Source: an uncultured Clostridia bacterium (GTDB lineage Bacteria; Bacillota; Clostridia; Oscillospirales; Acutalibacteraceae). Taken from it: DNA of 17,079 nt. Of the stretch, positions 1 through 8,103 are shown piece by piece. Within the stretch, counting starts at the first letter, position 1. Every line of letters starts with the position of its first letter. The stretch covers positions 1 to 17,079 of the forward strand of contig CALEJD010000111.1 in NCBI GenBank assembly GCA_937898195.1, read 5' to 3'. The position numbers and the translations under genes were made by a program. Under the pieces are notes generated by a model that saw only the letters and a program-made list of their open reading frames with translations, searched no databases and was not told the DNA's origin.

Positions 1-2
1 GT

Positions 3-65
3 AAAACTTGGGTTGGCGTAGTTCCAACAGCTCAGAGAAGCAATTTCTCTATTAAAGAATCATAA
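3..65 (+). CDS. 3' end of an upstream gene (partial)
   Basis: Frame 3 is open from the left edge to a TAA at 63-65 and reads 20 residues ending in SNFSIKES. The other two forward frames meet stops almost at once. The stop lies 26 nt before the next start codon, the spacing expected between genes of one operon. The fragment is too short to name a family. It is called a gene tail only from the open frame and the spacing; it could be chance reading of a leader. Confidence 0.45.
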   Translation, partial: KTWVGVVPTAQRSNFSIKES

Positions 66-91
66 AATAAATCTCGAAAGGAAGAATTATT

Positions 92-811
92 ATGAGTAAA
101 AAGATTATAGCAGTATCCTTGGCACTCTTTCTTATAGTTACTTGCTTTGTAGCTTGTGGCAAAAAAGAATACGAGACAACTAAAATTAACGGCAAAAATT
201 TTATTCTCTACACAAACCCAGAGGGAAACACTGTTATTAGCGAAGATAATAGAGTTGCGGTTGCTGTGACTGATGCTAATGGAGAATTAGTAACAAACAA
301 AGACGATAAGGAACCACAAACAAACTGGGTTCAATTATATGGCGATGTTCAGGGTGGAACATTTATTCGTGGCAAAAATTATCAGATGAATGCTTTGGCT
401 GATTGGACACCTGGCACATTAGGAAGAATTTTTAAAAACGGAACAGATGAAAAATGTTATGTTCAGTTTGTAGAAATTGCAGAAATAACAAAGGATGTTA
501 CTCTTGCAACATATCTTGGAGCAATTGATAAGCAAAACAAAGAATTAGTTGACGGAATCGGAAAAACTGAAAACAGTTTTGCAGTTGAAAAAGACGATAG
601 AAAAATCACAGATAAAGAAATAGAATGCAAATTCTATAAGTATGAAATGAAAGACAAAGATGGAAAGCTTATTCACTATGCAGAAAATTATTATTTTGCA
701 ACAAGTGAAAGCATTTATAAAGTAGCATATATTTGCCAAGACGGAATAGGATATGATGAGAATTTTAAGTTTGAAGCATATCTTAATACAAGCTTTACCT
801 TTAATGGATAA
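92..811 (+). CDS. Small secreted lipoprotein, unknown function
   Basis: A 239-residue protein with a type II signal peptide: KK at residues 3-4, a hydrophobic core, then FVAC with Cys22 as the probable lipidated residue. F at position -3 of the lipobox is less usual than L. The mature part is polar, rich in Lys, Asp and Glu, and has alternating short beta-type segments such as YVQFVEIAEI and YNYF-like aromatic strands, suggesting a globular all-beta or alpha/beta fold on the outer membrane face. I recognise no family. The ribosome binding site AAAGGAAG (77-84) fits the ATG at 92. No promoter is visible in front, so it is probably transcribed with the upstream gene. A perfect terminator follows directly, making this the last gene of its unit. 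Confidence 0.85.
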   Translation: MSKKIIAVSLALFLIVTCFVACGKKEYETTKINGKNFILYTNPEGNTVISEDNRVAVAVTDANGELVTNKDDKEPQTNWVQLYGDVQGGTFIRGKNYQMNALADWTPGTLGRIFKNGTDEKCYVQFVEIAEITKDVTLATYLGAIDKQNKELVDGIGKTENSFAVEKDDRKITDKEIECKFYKYEMKDKDGKLIHYAENYYFATSESIYKVAYICQDGIGYDENFKFEAYLNTSFTFNG

Positions 812-813
812 AC

Positions 814-848
814 AAAAAGCGGTAGAAAGTCATTTCTACCGCTTTTTT
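814..848 (+). terminator. Rho-independent terminator after the lipoprotein gene
   Basis: A perfect 15-bp inverted repeat (814-828 with 833-847, core GCGGTAGAAA/TTTCTACCGC) has a GTCA tetraloop. The right arm ends in a run of six T. It starts 3 nt after the stop codon. The A-run on the left arm means it could also work in the opposite direction. Confidence 0.93.
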
Positions 849-929
849 ATCAAAATATAGTATTGTATTTTTAAAAAACACAACATATAGGTGTTAGAGA
901 AAAAATACAGGCATAAATGAACAGATACA

Positions 930-963
930 GCATTTTTTGTCGATTAAAAACGACAAAAAATGC
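930..963. repeat. Perfect 13-bp inverted repeat
   Basis: GCATTTTTTGTCG (930-942) and CGACAAAAAATGC (951-963) are exact reverse complements separated by 8 nt. No T-run follows on either strand, so it is a poor terminator. It could be a protein binding site or an RNA hairpin. It is the first of two hairpins in this gene-free stretch. Confidence 0.7.
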
Positions 964-977
964 AAAACAAAAGACAG

Positions 978-1026
978 ATAATAGACGTTGTGCTTATTAA
1001 AAAGCATAATGTCTATTATTTTCTTT
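978..1026 (+). terminator. Long hairpin with T-rich tail, possible terminator
   Basis: The arms 978-995 and 1002-1019 pair over 18 positions, with two G-U wobbles in RNA on the plus strand and a 6-nt loop. TTTTCTTT follows. The wobbles pair only if the plus strand is transcribed, which favours a plus-strand RNA. It lies 130 nt after an already perfect terminator, so either it catches read-through or it belongs to a small RNA in the gap. The rest of 850-1110 is AT-rich with no convincing ORF. Confidence 0.5.
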
Positions 1027-1116
1027 AAATAATTCGTCAAAACGACAATAATTTGTATTGTATTTTACATTTAAACCAACAAATTGCACAAATAATAAAA
1101 AAATATGAACAAACTA

Positions 1117-1145
1117 TTGCTATTTTTTTTGAAAATTTGTATAAT
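1117..1145 (+). promoter_or_regulatory. SigA-type promoter for the structured RNA and dockerin gene
   Basis: TTGCTA (1117-1122), a 17-nt spacer and TATAAT (1140-1145): four and six matches to consensus. Transcription would begin near 1152. The region just upstream is A/T-tract rich, like an UP element. This would transcribe the structured RNA at 1152-1425 and could continue into the large secreted protein gene. Confidence 0.7.
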
Positions 1146-1151
1146 TGTTAT

Positions 1152-1425
1152 AACCATAGGAATGGTGTAATGGGTGAAGTGCCCCCTTTTATAGAAAAAT
1201 GGGGTGTTTCGCTGAAGTGATACACGTCCTAAGGTGACTCGGATGTGTATCATCAGTCTTCCGTAATTTCGTTGTTTTATGCGGAAGAGATGGAAGACGG
1301 ACCCGAGCAATTTAGAGCACTTTTGTCGAACTCTGCTGAATGTGACTTGAATTCACACAGCTGGGTCAGAGAGTGAGTGATTGATGCTCTCTAAACAACA
1401 TCGCCTCTCCCGTGGCGATGTAAAA
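1152..1425 (+). ncRNA. Structured non-coding RNA or long 5' leader, family uncertain
   Basis: This stretch folds into many hairpins by eye. 1182-1190 pairs with 1195-1204. TGATACACGTCC (1218-1229) pairs with 1241-1252, extended by CTGA/TCAG. GTCTTCC (1256-1262) pairs with a GGAAG at either of two places. GACCC (1300-1304) pairs with GGGTC (1363-1367), closing a domain that holds a TGTGA/TCACA hairpin. AGAGAG (1368-1373) pairs with 1387-1392, and ACATCGCC (1398-1405) with GGCGATGT (1414-1421). It is GC-richer than its surroundings, has a good promoter in front and no credible ORF. No T-run ends it, so it may be processed or be a leader. Size, lineage and multi-domain layout loosely recall the raiA-motif RNA of Bacillota, but that is a guess from memory. 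Confidence 0.65.
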
Positions 1426-1498
1426 ACAGTTATGGGGAACTATTTACCTTGCATACATATAATATATGGTGCAAAATTTAATAGGAGGAAAAAATATT

Positions 1499-4400
1499 AT
1501 GAACAAAACGAAAAAATTGTTAAGTGTTGTTCTTGCAGTTATTATGGCTTTGTCATGCATGAGCGTTACTGCTTTTGCTGAAAAGGCTAAATACAAGTCT
1601 GTTGATGAATTAACAGCACTTGACGCTTATTCACCTTATGGCCAAGTAACAAGACTTTCAACAGAAGAAAGAATGTCAATGGTTTTGGACTTCCTTGATA
1701 TGACTCTTGCTCCATTGACAAGCCTTAACATGGGTACACTTGTTGACACAATGGGTATTACAGTTACTATTAACTTGACTTCAGTTGACGGTATTTGTGA
1801 TTCACTTGACTCTTTCAAAGAGTCAATGAGTAGTACAGCATGGGGACTTGCTTCTACATTCGTTAACCTTGGTGTTCTCGAACAACTCAGTTTCGACGCT
1901 TGGGAGTTAGGTATGAGCCGTGATGGCACAGCTCAGCTCACAATTATTGAAAAGCTTCTTGATGTTCTTTCAGATAATGCTGGAACAATCGCTAACATCG
2001 TTAAAACAGGTAACCTTGATTTAGGCCTTGTTTCATCAATTGCAAACATCAATCTTGACCTTTCAATTATTGCTGATATTCCTGGTCTTATCAAACCTAT
2101 GATTTATGGTTTGTTTGAAAGATGGGACGATACTTTCGCTGAAATTAAGACTCTTGATACCAACTCTGCTGGTAACGCTGGTGTTGAATCAACAATTAAC
2201 ACATTTGTAAAGAGTCTCTTCAAAAACGATATGTCTATCACAACTGTTAAGTATGACAAAGATGGTAATATGACATCTGAACATACAAAGATGCCTATCT
2301 ACACAAAAGCTCCTGGTACACCAACGGATAATAGCCCAAGATGCTATTACTTACAGAATAGTAATACTCTTAAGATTTACCACATTGTTGACAAAGCAGA
2401 AGCAAAAGCATCTGGAAAGACAGCTTATACATATGTTGAACAGGAAGAAACATACTATCTTGAACAAGAAGTTGAAGGTAGCGAAACTTATGTTTGGAAA
2501 TCAACTGATGAGTTTGGTAATGTTACAACACTTAAATGGTATAACGACAATTCACCACTTATCCCAACATTAAAGCCTGAAACAGTTGATTCAAAGATTG
2601 ACCTTTCAAGTGATGATATCAGTGCTGGTGACCTTCTTTACACATTTATGCCTTATTTATTTGAAGATTTGGCATTAGTTGTTGTAAACGGTTCAGTTAA
2701 GAAGATTCTTGCTGAATTCTTCGGTGCAAAGTTCAACCATATTGGTACAGCAGGTCCAGAAGGTGACGCTGAAATCAAGGCTCTTGGTACAGATGACATC
2801 TTCGTTGGCGAACAGGGTGACTATGTGTTCGAGTGGTCAGACTATTATGTAGCAGCTGACGGAACACATTATTATCGTTATCTTGATGACCTTTATAAGG
2901 CTGACCTTTCAAGAACAAACAACTATTTTGACATCATTAACTGGAAATATGAAATCACAAAAGAATTCATTACAGAATTTATTCCAGCAAATGACGATGA
3001 TGTAAACAACAGACTCGTTCTCAAACTTAACGATTTCCTTGTTAAGCTTGCTAACACAATTACTGTTGAATCTGTACTTACAGTAGATGAAGTTACAGGT
3101 GAAGAAGCTCAGTGGACTCGTCCAACATTCGCAGCAGGCAATGCTAACCTTGTTGCTAACATCAAGGCAGCTGCACAGACAGTTATCAAACTTGCTCCAC
3201 AGCACATCTTCGGTTCAAACTATGAGAATAACCCAAGATGTTACTATGACATGCTCGTTTCAACAGATAACGATACTGTTCTTGCAGGTATCGCTGCAAC
3301 ACTCGTTGATGCTCTTATGCCATCAATGACTCTTCCAACAGCAGAACAGCTTATGGAAGCTAATGCTAAAGTTGGTGCAGTTCTTGCAGCAGTTATCCGT
3401 GAATTTGCAGCATATCTTATTCCAGAATATAACTTTGATGCTCTTATCTATGAAGACTTCGGCACAACAACAGCTGACCCTGTTAAGACATTCCTTTCAG
3501 GTAAAGACAGCAACTATTGGCTTGATGTTATCCTTACAATGGGTATCAATATTGGTTATGAATACCTTCGTGCATTTGCTGATATGGGTGAAGGCTCAGA
3601 ACAATGGAATAAATTCGTAACATACTCAGGTTACGGTGTTGACGGTAAGACATATGCAGCTATGACTGGCGACGAGCTCAGAGCTCATTGGGAAGGCATG
3701 CTCGATTACGTTGTTGACTGGGCACTTGATAAGGATTATGAATGGTCATGGAAGATGGAAAACCTTGTAGAAGTTGACGGTCTTACAATTGACCCTGCTA
3801 CAGCACAAGACCCATGGGCAAAGCTTGATAAGATTCTCTTTGGTATTATTCCATTTGATGAAATTCTTACAATCACACCAACAACTGACTACCCAACAAA
3901 ACTTGAGAAATTCCTTCGTTATGACCTTATCCTTGGTCTTGTTGACCTTCGTTGGAATGACCTCATTAACACAGTTCAGTTTAATGGTGCTAACAAGTAC
4001 TTCAGAACAGGTAATGTTCTTGACCAACTTGCAAAACTTATCAAGAACATTGTAAATGGTCTCTTTGATAAGGTTGGTGGCGGTTCATACGCACTCCTTC
4101 CATCAGGTATGACAGACCTTGATACACTTGCTAATCAAGATAACCTTGCAACATTAATTCAAGGTCTTCTTGGCGCTCTTCCAACAGCATTTGACAGCGG
4201 TCTTCTTGACACTGTTCTTCCAATCGTAAACATGTTCCTCGGTTGGTCAACAGACGCTCAGAAATATGCTGACCCTGTTATCTATTTAGCAAATCCAAAC
4301 AACTTACCTTATCTCTATTCATCAGATGGCTCAACTGTTTCAACAACTCTTAAAGTTGCAAACAACTCAGCAGGTATGCTTGAAACACATAGAGATTTTG

Positions 4401-6901
4401 ATAATGTTAAAGATAGCCCTTATGTTCTTACAATTAAGAGCGTAACTTGTGATGATAGTAACATTAGTGCAACAACAACTCTTCCAGTTACTCTTCAACC
4501 TTATGGTACAGCTGATATCGCAATCAGCGGTGCATATACATCAGACAAAGTTGTTAAGTTCACAATCGTTTATACTTTCACTGGTAAAGACGGTAAAGCA
4601 ATCGGTGGCGAACAGACAATGCAGATTTACATGTATATAAGCAACAAGACTGACTACAACTATGAAGTAGCAGCTCACGCAGAAGGCTACCAGGTTAATA
4701 ATACGGCCATATCAAAAGTGGATGCAGTTCGTATACAGCGTGAAGCATTCAACGCAATTAAATATGGTTCAGATCCAAAAGCTATCATTGATAACTTCAC
4801 AATTAAGTTTACAAACACTTCAAAGAGAGATTATTCTCAATGGGTTTACAGTAATACAATTTCTAACAACCCAACTTACGTAACAGCTAACCAGACTTGG
4901 GTACACGGTTGTAATGAAAATCCAACACTTAAAGAAAACAAAAAGGGTTGGGTTGATGGCGATAACACAGAAAACGTTCTCAATCCTCTTACTTGGGTTG
5001 CAGGCACAGACACATCAGCAATGGTAACAGGTTCGGTTTCAGCTCTTGGTTCATTGGCAACAGTATGGCATAACCACAAGAAAGGTAGTAGCGGGGGTGT
5101 AAAAGATGGTGGTGACGTTAAGGTTACTATCAACACACCAGACCTTGGCCAAATCCGTCTTGTTAACACAGGTGCTCTCGCATCTAAGGCTGATAGCTAT
5201 GCAGACGTAATGCAGGAAGACTATGACCTCACAACATCAGAAGCACAAGCAGCTTGGAACGCATTTGATGCAGCTCTTCGTAACGCTTATACAACAGCTA
5301 AGATGCCTTACTCAATGTCAGATGCAGCAGCATTTACAGCAGCATTCAGTCAGGATGCTCAGGATGCTCTTGCAAAGACTCTTGACGATGCATACGAAGC
5401 ACTTAAAGAATATGTAAAAGCTAGTGGCTCATCAGCAGAAGCAGCTAATATTAAAACTCTTGAAGATTATCTTGCAACTGACGATAACGACGGTGAAAAA
5501 GAAGTTAACTTCCAAGACTATCAGTATTATGAATACTTCAACTATGCTGACCTTAGAACAGAGGGCCGTAACATCGTTAAGGGTTACTATGCTCCTGAAA
5601 TTATGGATACATACTATATCAAGGGTTCAGGTATCCGTGAAGCAGAACTTAATGCTGTTATCGAAGCTGAAGATAATGAATTTATCGCAGCAGGTATCAC
5701 AGCATCAAGACTTGAAAATGATGCAAACTTAGTTGCAGCATCAGTTGCAGCTCACAATGACTTCGTAACACCTGTATATTCAGACCTCTTCATGGATGAC
5801 TTTGTAGCACGTCTTATTTACTACAAACAGTTCCTTACAGGTCATGAAGAAGCAGCAGACCACAAGCAATTCCTCGACCTTGAAATTGCTCACGTTAAAG
5901 CACAGGGCTTTGTTGAAGCTGATTATGAAGCAGTTTCATGGGCAAGATATGCAGATGCACTTGCAGAAGCAGAAGCAGTTGCAGCTGGCACAGATGAATA
6001 TGCAAGCTTCAACTCAAGAATCTATGACGTTAAGTACAACCTTATGGTAGCTCGTAAACAGCTCCTTAAGAAAGCTGATTCTCTCATCGAAGCTGGTGGT
6101 ACATCAGTTCTTAAGACTAACATTGACACAGCTGATGCAATCTTCGCTTCTCTTGCAGCAGGCGACGGTGCATGGGCAGTTAAGGAAGGCGTAGATGCTG
6201 ACGCAGCTTATGCACAGCTTATCTCAGCACTTGGTTATTACTATGTTGGTGAAGACGGAATTACATACAATCTCTATGCTGATTCAGCACTTGAATACCG
6301 TGATAATGACCGTCCAAACAACCAGGGCAACCAGGCTAAAGTTAACGCAGCTAACAAAGCTCTTGAAGATGCTATCGCAAACTTCGAAGCAGCAGCAGCA
6401 GACCCAGAACTTGTTCTTACAGACAAAGGTCTTGAAAATGCTGCAGTTATTAGCGCAACACAGTGCACAGGTGACGGATTCACAGGTTCATTGTTCGGTG
6501 TTGAAACACTTGGTTTCGGTTATAATGAAAAAATGACACTTGAACAGGCATATGAAACAGATGCAGGTTATATTAAAGTTGATACAACAAATTCAAACGG
6601 CAAAGAAACTACAGGTGCAGTTGTAAAACTTTACACTGACAAAGATGAGCTTGTTGGCACATATGTCTTTGTTTACTTCGGTGATGTAAACAAAGACGGC
6701 GATATCACACTTAGTGACGCGACATTGATTTCAGAATACTATGGTTGGGCTGCTGACATTGATAGTGAAGCAGGAATTATGGCTGCTGACCCTAATGGTG
6801 ATAAAGACGTAACACTTAGTGACGCAACATTGATTTCAGAATATTATGGTTGGGTTGCTGACATGCCAGAACAAGCTGATTTAGCAAAAACTTACGCATA
6901 A
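1499..6901 (+). CDS. Giant secreted protein with C-terminal type I dockerin
   Basis: An 1800-residue exported protein. The start is set at the ATG at 1499 because AGGAGG (1483-1488) lies 10 nt before it and a Sec signal peptide follows (KTKK, hydrophobic core, AFA|E cleavage after residue 27). An in-frame ATG at 1466 would place 11 odd residues before the signal. Residues about 30-920 look helical and repetitive, with many Leu-rich stretches. About 925-1047 reads as a beta-sandwich or Ig-like segment. About 1215-1720 is Ala/Glu-rich helical, FIVAR-like. Residues 1728-1795 form a dockerin with two EF-type calcium loops, DVNKDGDITLSD and DPNGDKDVTLSD, each followed by ATLISEYYGW. The family binds cohesins to build cellulosome-like complexes. 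I see no recognisable catalytic domain, so a structural or binding role is inferred. Codon use is strongly biased (CTT, ACA, GTT, AAC), suggesting high expression. The next gene starts 22 nt later. Confidence 0.9.
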   Translation: MNKTKKLLSVVLAVIMALSCMSVTAFAEKAKYKSVDELTALDAYSPYGQVTRLSTEERMSMVLDFLDMTLAPLTSLNMGTLVDTMGITVTINLTSVDGICDSLDSFKESMSSTAWGLASTFVNLGVLEQLSFDAWELGMSRDGTAQLTIIEKLLDVLSDNAGTIANIVKTGNLDLGLVSSIANINLDLSIIADIPGLIKPMIYGLFERWDDTFAEIKTLDTNSAGNAGVESTINTFVKSLFKNDMSITTVKYDKDGNMTSEHTKMPIYTKAPGTPTDNSPRCYYLQNSNTLKIYHIVDKAEAKASGKTAYTYVEQEETYYLEQEVEGSETYVWKSTDEFGNVTTLKWYNDNSPLIPTLKPETVDSKIDLSSDDISAGDLLYTFMPYLFEDLALVVVNGSVKKILAEFFGAKFNHIGTAGPEGDAEIKALGTDDIFVGEQGDYVFEWSDYYVAADGTHYYRYLDDLYKADLSRTNNYFDIINWKYEITKEFITEFIPANDDDVNNRLVLKLNDFLVKLANTITVESVLTVDEVTGEEAQWTRPTFAAGNANLVANIKAAAQTVIKLAPQHIFGSNYENNPRCYYDMLVSTDNDTVLAGIAATLVDALMPSMTLPTAEQLMEANAKVGAVLAAVIREFAAYLIPEYNFDALIYEDFGTTTADPVKTFLSGKDSNYWLDVILTMGINIGYEYLRAFADMGEGSEQWNKFVTYSGYGVDGKTYAAMTGDELRAHWEGMLDYVVDWALDKDYEWSWKMENLVEVDGLTIDPATAQDPWAKLDKILFGIIPFDEILTITPTTDYPTKLEKFLRYDLILGLVDLRWNDLINTVQFNGANKYFRTGNVLDQLAKLIKNIVNGLFDKVGGGSYALLPSGMTDLDTLANQDNLATLIQGLLGALPTAFDSGLLDTVLPIVNMFLGWSTDAQKYADPVIYLANPNNLPYLYSSDGSTVSTTLKVANNSAGMLETHRDFDNVKDSPYVLTIKSVTCDDSNISATTTLPVTLQPYGTADIAISGAYTSDKVVKFTIVYTFTGKDGKAIGGEQTMQIYMYISNKTDYNYEVAAHAEGYQVNNTAISKVDAVRIQREAFNAIKYGSDPKAIIDNFTIKFTNTSKRDYSQWVYSNTISNNPTYVTANQTWVHGCNENPTLKENKKGWVDGDNTENVLNPLTWVAGTDTSAMVTGSVSALGSLATVWHNHKKGSSGGVKDGGDVKVTINTPDLGQIRLVNTGALASKADSYADVMQEDYDLTTSEAQAAWNAFDAALRNAYTTAKMPYSMSDAAAFTAAFSQDAQDALAKTLDDAYEALKEYVKASGSSAEAANIKTLEDYLATDDNDGEKEVNFQDYQYYEYFNYADLRTEGRNIVKGYYAPEIMDTYYIKGSGIREAELNAVIEAEDNEFIAAGITASRLENDANLVAASVAAHNDFVTPVYSDLFMDDFVARLIYYKQFLTGHEEAADHKQFLDLEIAHVKAQGFVEADYEAVSWARYADALAEAEAVAAGTDEYASFNSRIYDVKYNLMVARKQLLKKADSLIEAGGTSVLKTNIDTADAIFASLAAGDGAWAVKEGVDADAAYAQLISALGYYYVGEDGITYNLYADSALEYRDNDRPNNQGNQAKVNAANKALEDAIANFEAAAADPELVLTDKGLENAAVISATQCTGDGFTGSLFGVETLGFGYNEKMTLEQAYETDAGYIKVDTTNSNGKETTGAVVKLYTDKDELVGTYVFVYFGDVNKDGDITLSDATLISEYYGWAADIDSEAGIMAADPNGDKDVTLSDATLISEYYGWVADMPEQADLAKTYA
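6707..6864 (+). repeat. Near-identical 53-bp direct repeat encoding the two dockerin halves
   Basis: 6707-6759 and 6812-6864, offset by 105 nt, differ at only three positions, all in third or near-silent codon places except one Ala/Val change. Both encode TLSDATLISEYYGW. Dockerin halves are usually similar in protein but diverged in DNA, so this looks like recent duplication or gene conversion. Confidence 0.9.
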
Positions 6902-6923
6902 TAAACAAGGAGGCAAATATTAA

Positions 6924-8063
6924 ATGAATAATTTTAAGAAAATACTTTGTCTGCTTATGTCATTGACAATGCTTATAGGATGTTTTGCGCTTCCTACATC
7001 TGCATTGGCTGATGGTAAAGAAATAGGAGTAACCTTAGTAGCAGACAAAGAAACTGCAAAAGCAGGAGATGTAATTACATATACATTGTATGTGGAAGTA
7101 GGCACAGGTGTGAATTTATCAACAAGCGCTTTATGGGTTTCATATAATACTAATGTATTCGAAACTGCAACACAAGCTAATCTTAATAGAACATATTTAG
7201 GTGACTTTGCTAATTTCTATGCAGCAGGTTCAGTTGGTACATTCCCTACCGCAACAGCATATAATAGAGGTCTCGCTACAGTTCTTACAGAAGAAGAAAA
7301 AGCAATCTATAATCATGCTTTCCAACTTCAGCTTACACCAGATGTTAATTTAGGCACTCAGGCAGACGGCATTGCTATTACAAGCAAAAATACAGCTCAG
7401 ATGTCATTCCAGTTAACTGTAAAAGCAGGCGTTGCTGACGGTACTGCTCTTCCAGTTGCAATTTTAGCATCTTCATTTGGATTGAGTCGTGGACCATCAT
7501 CTATTACTGTAGCTAACGGAACATCAGCACCAGCAGCAATAGCAGTTGATTCAATTGATTTATCAACAGCTGCAACAAGTGTAACAGTTGGTTCAGCAGC
7601 ATCAATCATCAAGCCTCTTAAGGGTCAGATGCGTTACGGTGCAACAGAAGGCACTTACGATGTTCGTGCTCTTGCAGTAATTACAGGTGCAGATTTTGAT
7701 GCAACATTTGTCGATATTGCTACAGCAAAGAGCAGAATTACTGAAATCGGTTTTGTATTCGCAGCAGGTGAAAATGTAACTGCTCCTTCAATGGATGCTG
7801 TTAAGAATGTTGTTAAGAATTATGCAGATAAAGAAGGCGACGGCACTTACGTTAAGAAGACTATCAGCCAGATTAGTACTGCAATTCAACCTGGCGACTA
7901 TGTATTCTCATGTATCGTTCCTGGTGTATCTAATGAAGATGCACAGAAAAACAGCCTTGTTGCAGTTGGATATATTCTTTACACAGACGCTGATGGTAAC
8001 GCTAAAGAAGCTTACTATCCAGCAGCTCAAACAATCGAATTTGCAGATTATTACAAAGCTTAA
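6924..8063 (+). CDS. Secreted protein with cohesin-like beta-sandwich
   Basis: A 379-residue exported protein. AAGGAGG (6908-6914) lies 9 nt before the ATG. The signal peptide (FKK, hydrophobic core, SALA|DG) cleaves after residue 29; LIGC at 17-20 also fits a lipobox, so it may instead be a lipoprotein. Residues about 34-190 resemble a cohesin-type beta-sandwich: an opening strand, AKAGDVITYTLYVEV, SALWVSYNTNVFE (the usual xxlxYD strand, here YN), and a late MSFQLTVKAGVADGT strand like the family's fkvk..a..G. Residues about 228-379 form a second domain opening with LKGQMRYGA, then YDVRALAVI, which I have seen in Ruminococcaceae surface proteins but cannot name. It has no dockerin, LPXTG motif or S-layer domain. 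The adjacent upstream gene encodes a dockerin, so the two products may bind each other. The cohesin call is moderate; the secreted nature is firm. Confidence 0.75.
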   Translation: MNNFKKILCLLMSLTMLIGCFALPTSALADGKEIGVTLVADKETAKAGDVITYTLYVEVGTGVNLSTSALWVSYNTNVFETATQANLNRTYLGDFANFYAAGSVGTFPTATAYNRGLATVLTEEEKAIYNHAFQLQLTPDVNLGTQADGIAITSKNTAQMSFQLTVKAGVADGTALPVAILASSFGLSRGPSSITVANGTSAPAAIAVDSIDLSTAATSVTVGSAASIIKPLKGQMRYGATEGTYDVRALAVITGADFDATFVDIATAKSRITEIGFVFAAGENVTAPSMDAVKNVVKNYADKEGDGTYVKKTISQISTAIQPGDYVFSCIVPGVSNEDAQKNSLVAVGYILYTDADGNAKEAYYPAAQTIEFADYYKA

Positions 8064-8103
8064 TTATAACATTGTGTAAATTTGAAAGGAGATAATTTGA
8101 GTT

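Noticed and set aside
34..50. AGAGAA/TTCTCT hairpin near the left edge as a terminator
   Set aside because: The stem is only 6 bp, no T-run follows, and it lies within a probable coding tail.
1071..1310. 79-codon minus-strand frame over the structured RNA
   Set aside because: The start lies inside stem sequences, there is no ribosome binding site, and the RNA folding explains the region better.
1458..1463. TATAAT as a second promoter directly before the dockerin gene
   Set aside because: The hexamer is perfect, but at 17-18 nt upstream there is only GGGAAC or GGGGAA, with no -35 element. Possible but unsupported.
1466..1498. Upstream in-frame ATG for the giant dockerin protein
   Set aside because: It would put 11 residues before the signal peptide and place AGGAGG inside the coding region; the ATG at 1499 fits better.
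1381..1581. 66-codon plus-strand frame running from the RNA into the dockerin gene
   Set aside because: It overlaps the true signal peptide in another frame and its translation is Cys-rich nonsense.
6400..6900. Short repeats suggesting CRISPR or mobile DNA around the dockerin
   Set aside because: There are only two copies, in frame, encoding the two dockerin calcium-binding halves.
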